Shown in pieces: positions 9,479 to 10,013 of a DNA stretch of 10,013 nucleotides; the first letter of the stretch is position 1; the number at the start of each line of letters is the position of its first letter. The DNA lies in the NCBI GenBank assembly GCA_026770585.1, contig MU646686.1, positions 286,551 through 296,563 on the forward strand, given 5' to 3'. The DNA is from Baffinella frigidus. Lineage: Eukaryota; Cryptophyceae; Cryptomonadales; Baffinellaceae. Under the pieces are notes generated by a model, which worked only from the letters and a program-made list of their open reading frames with translations, searched no databases and had not been told where the DNA came from. Both the position numbers and the translations under genes were made by a program.

Positions 9479-9480
9479 TA

Positions 9481-9659
9481 GGGAACCTCTTGGAGAAACG
9501 AGTTGCGAGCCCACGTCTGCAGCTCAACTTTTGGCCGCCACCAGTGCACAACCCCCTCCTTCCGCCCATTTTCGCCCGCACAAACCACCATTTTCGCAAC
9601 ATTTCAGGCCCCTTTTTTGTAAAGCAAAAAGTTGACTAACCAGTTGGCTAGCCTCTAGA
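9481..9659. other. Unique stretch between repeats
   Basis: GGGAACCTCTTGGAG then GAGTTGCGAG; a related GGGAACCTCGTGGAG and GAGTTGCG lie at 9703-9729. CAACTTTTGG (9524-9533) and CAAAAAGTTG (9625-9634) are weak inverted partners. No supported gene. Confidence 0.4.
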
Positions 9660-9780
9660 ACTTGAGAATAGTCGGTTAACCCAAGTGAGGAAAACCGGGT
9701 TAGGGAACCTCGTGGAGGAACGAGTTGCGACTTTGGAGCCCCCCTCCTGATGAGATGTCCGCCGCGACACGCGACATGCC
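9660..9780. repeat. Partial copy of the TTAACCC-GTGAGG unit and flank
   Basis: ACTTGAGAATAGTCGG, TTAACCCAAGTGAGG, AAAACCGGGTTAGGGAACC. It is the uninterrupted paralogue that fixes the insertion site of 9307-9478. The 9720-9780 segment is unique. Confidence 0.75.
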
Positions 9781-9799
9781 TGCTTGCGGGTGTGGGGTG

Positions 9800-9938
9800 T
9801 GCGCTTCAGGGTTTCGGGTTTCGGGTTTCGGGCTTCGGGTTTCGTGTTTCGTGTTTCGTGTTTCGGGTTCCGGGCGTCAGGTTTCGGGCTTCAGGGTTTC
9901 GGGTTTCAGGGTTTTGGGTTTCGAGTTTCGGGTGTACC
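9800..9938 (+). repeat. TTTCGGG/TTTCGTG array
   Basis: TTTCGGG units, with a TTTCGTG run at 9839-9862. Same variant as 7995-8535, separated from it by the element-rich block. Confidence 0.9.
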
Positions 9939-9999
9939 GCGGAGCTCGGGAGCAAGGGCTCCAACGGCACGCACGCGCGCCTGTTCCCTGCGGGACACG

Positions 10000-10013
10000 C
10001 CCCCCCCCCCCCC
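10000..10013. repeat. Poly-C tract at the window end
   Basis: Fourteen C. A further run of eleven C is at 6870-6880. It could be real or a sequencing or assembly limit. Confidence 0.8.

Overview
This looks like nuclear DNA of a eukaryote, most likely an alga or other protist with a plant-type telomere repeat. No bacterial operon, rRNA or tRNA is visible. About half the window is degenerate seven-base repeat related to TTTAGGG (variants TTTGGGG, TTGAGGG, TGTAGGG, TGTATGG, TTTCGGG). The G-rich strand is always the + strand. The species cannot be named from this window.

The main reading I propose is one fragmented gene on the minus strand, from a possible ATG at 8604 to a TAA at 41. It is cut into about 15 very small exons (11 to 84 bp). 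Each proposed boundary has an AG before it and a GT (once GC) after it, and the phases agree at every junction. The exon sum is 837 bp, about 278 residues. The introns are mostly the telomere-like repeat. In the middle, spliced exons read like the start of a von Willebrand factor A (vWA) domain: a hydrophobic strand LDVVLILDACE at the MIDAS position, a helix around KEWEQIRHLADSVVRSLA, then the strand VRCGWLQFAGDV. The MIDAS serines look replaced. I found the exons by eye, so the model is a hypothesis. The strongest support is that duplicate copies of several exons differ almost only at synonymous third positions.

Layout. 1-960: repeat array with the proposed last exon (41-103) and two copies of the exon before it. 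890-2195: array of about six copies of an ALRGGHGYQ exon, carrying several insertions. 2200-3540: exons for the vWA strand and helix, including a 129-bp (43-codon) tandem duplication. 3690-4760: exons around the MIDAS position, an intronless version of two of them, and three foldback elements. 4760-5920: repeat arrays with three small exons. 5920-6720: TGTAGGG/TGTATGG array and an AT/AC microsatellite. 6740-7570: seven copies of an ERSEAPGLGA exon with a conserved intron end. 7580-8610: TTTAGGG then TTTCGGG arrays, one small exon, and three copies of the proposed first coding exon. 8610-9780: non-autonomous foldback elements and a recurring short unit. 9780-10013: TTTCGGG array and a poly-C end.

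At least seven foldback (MITE-like) insertions are visible. For several, a related uninterrupted copy of the target lies in the same window, which gives the insertion point and the target duplication directly. No transposase gene is present.
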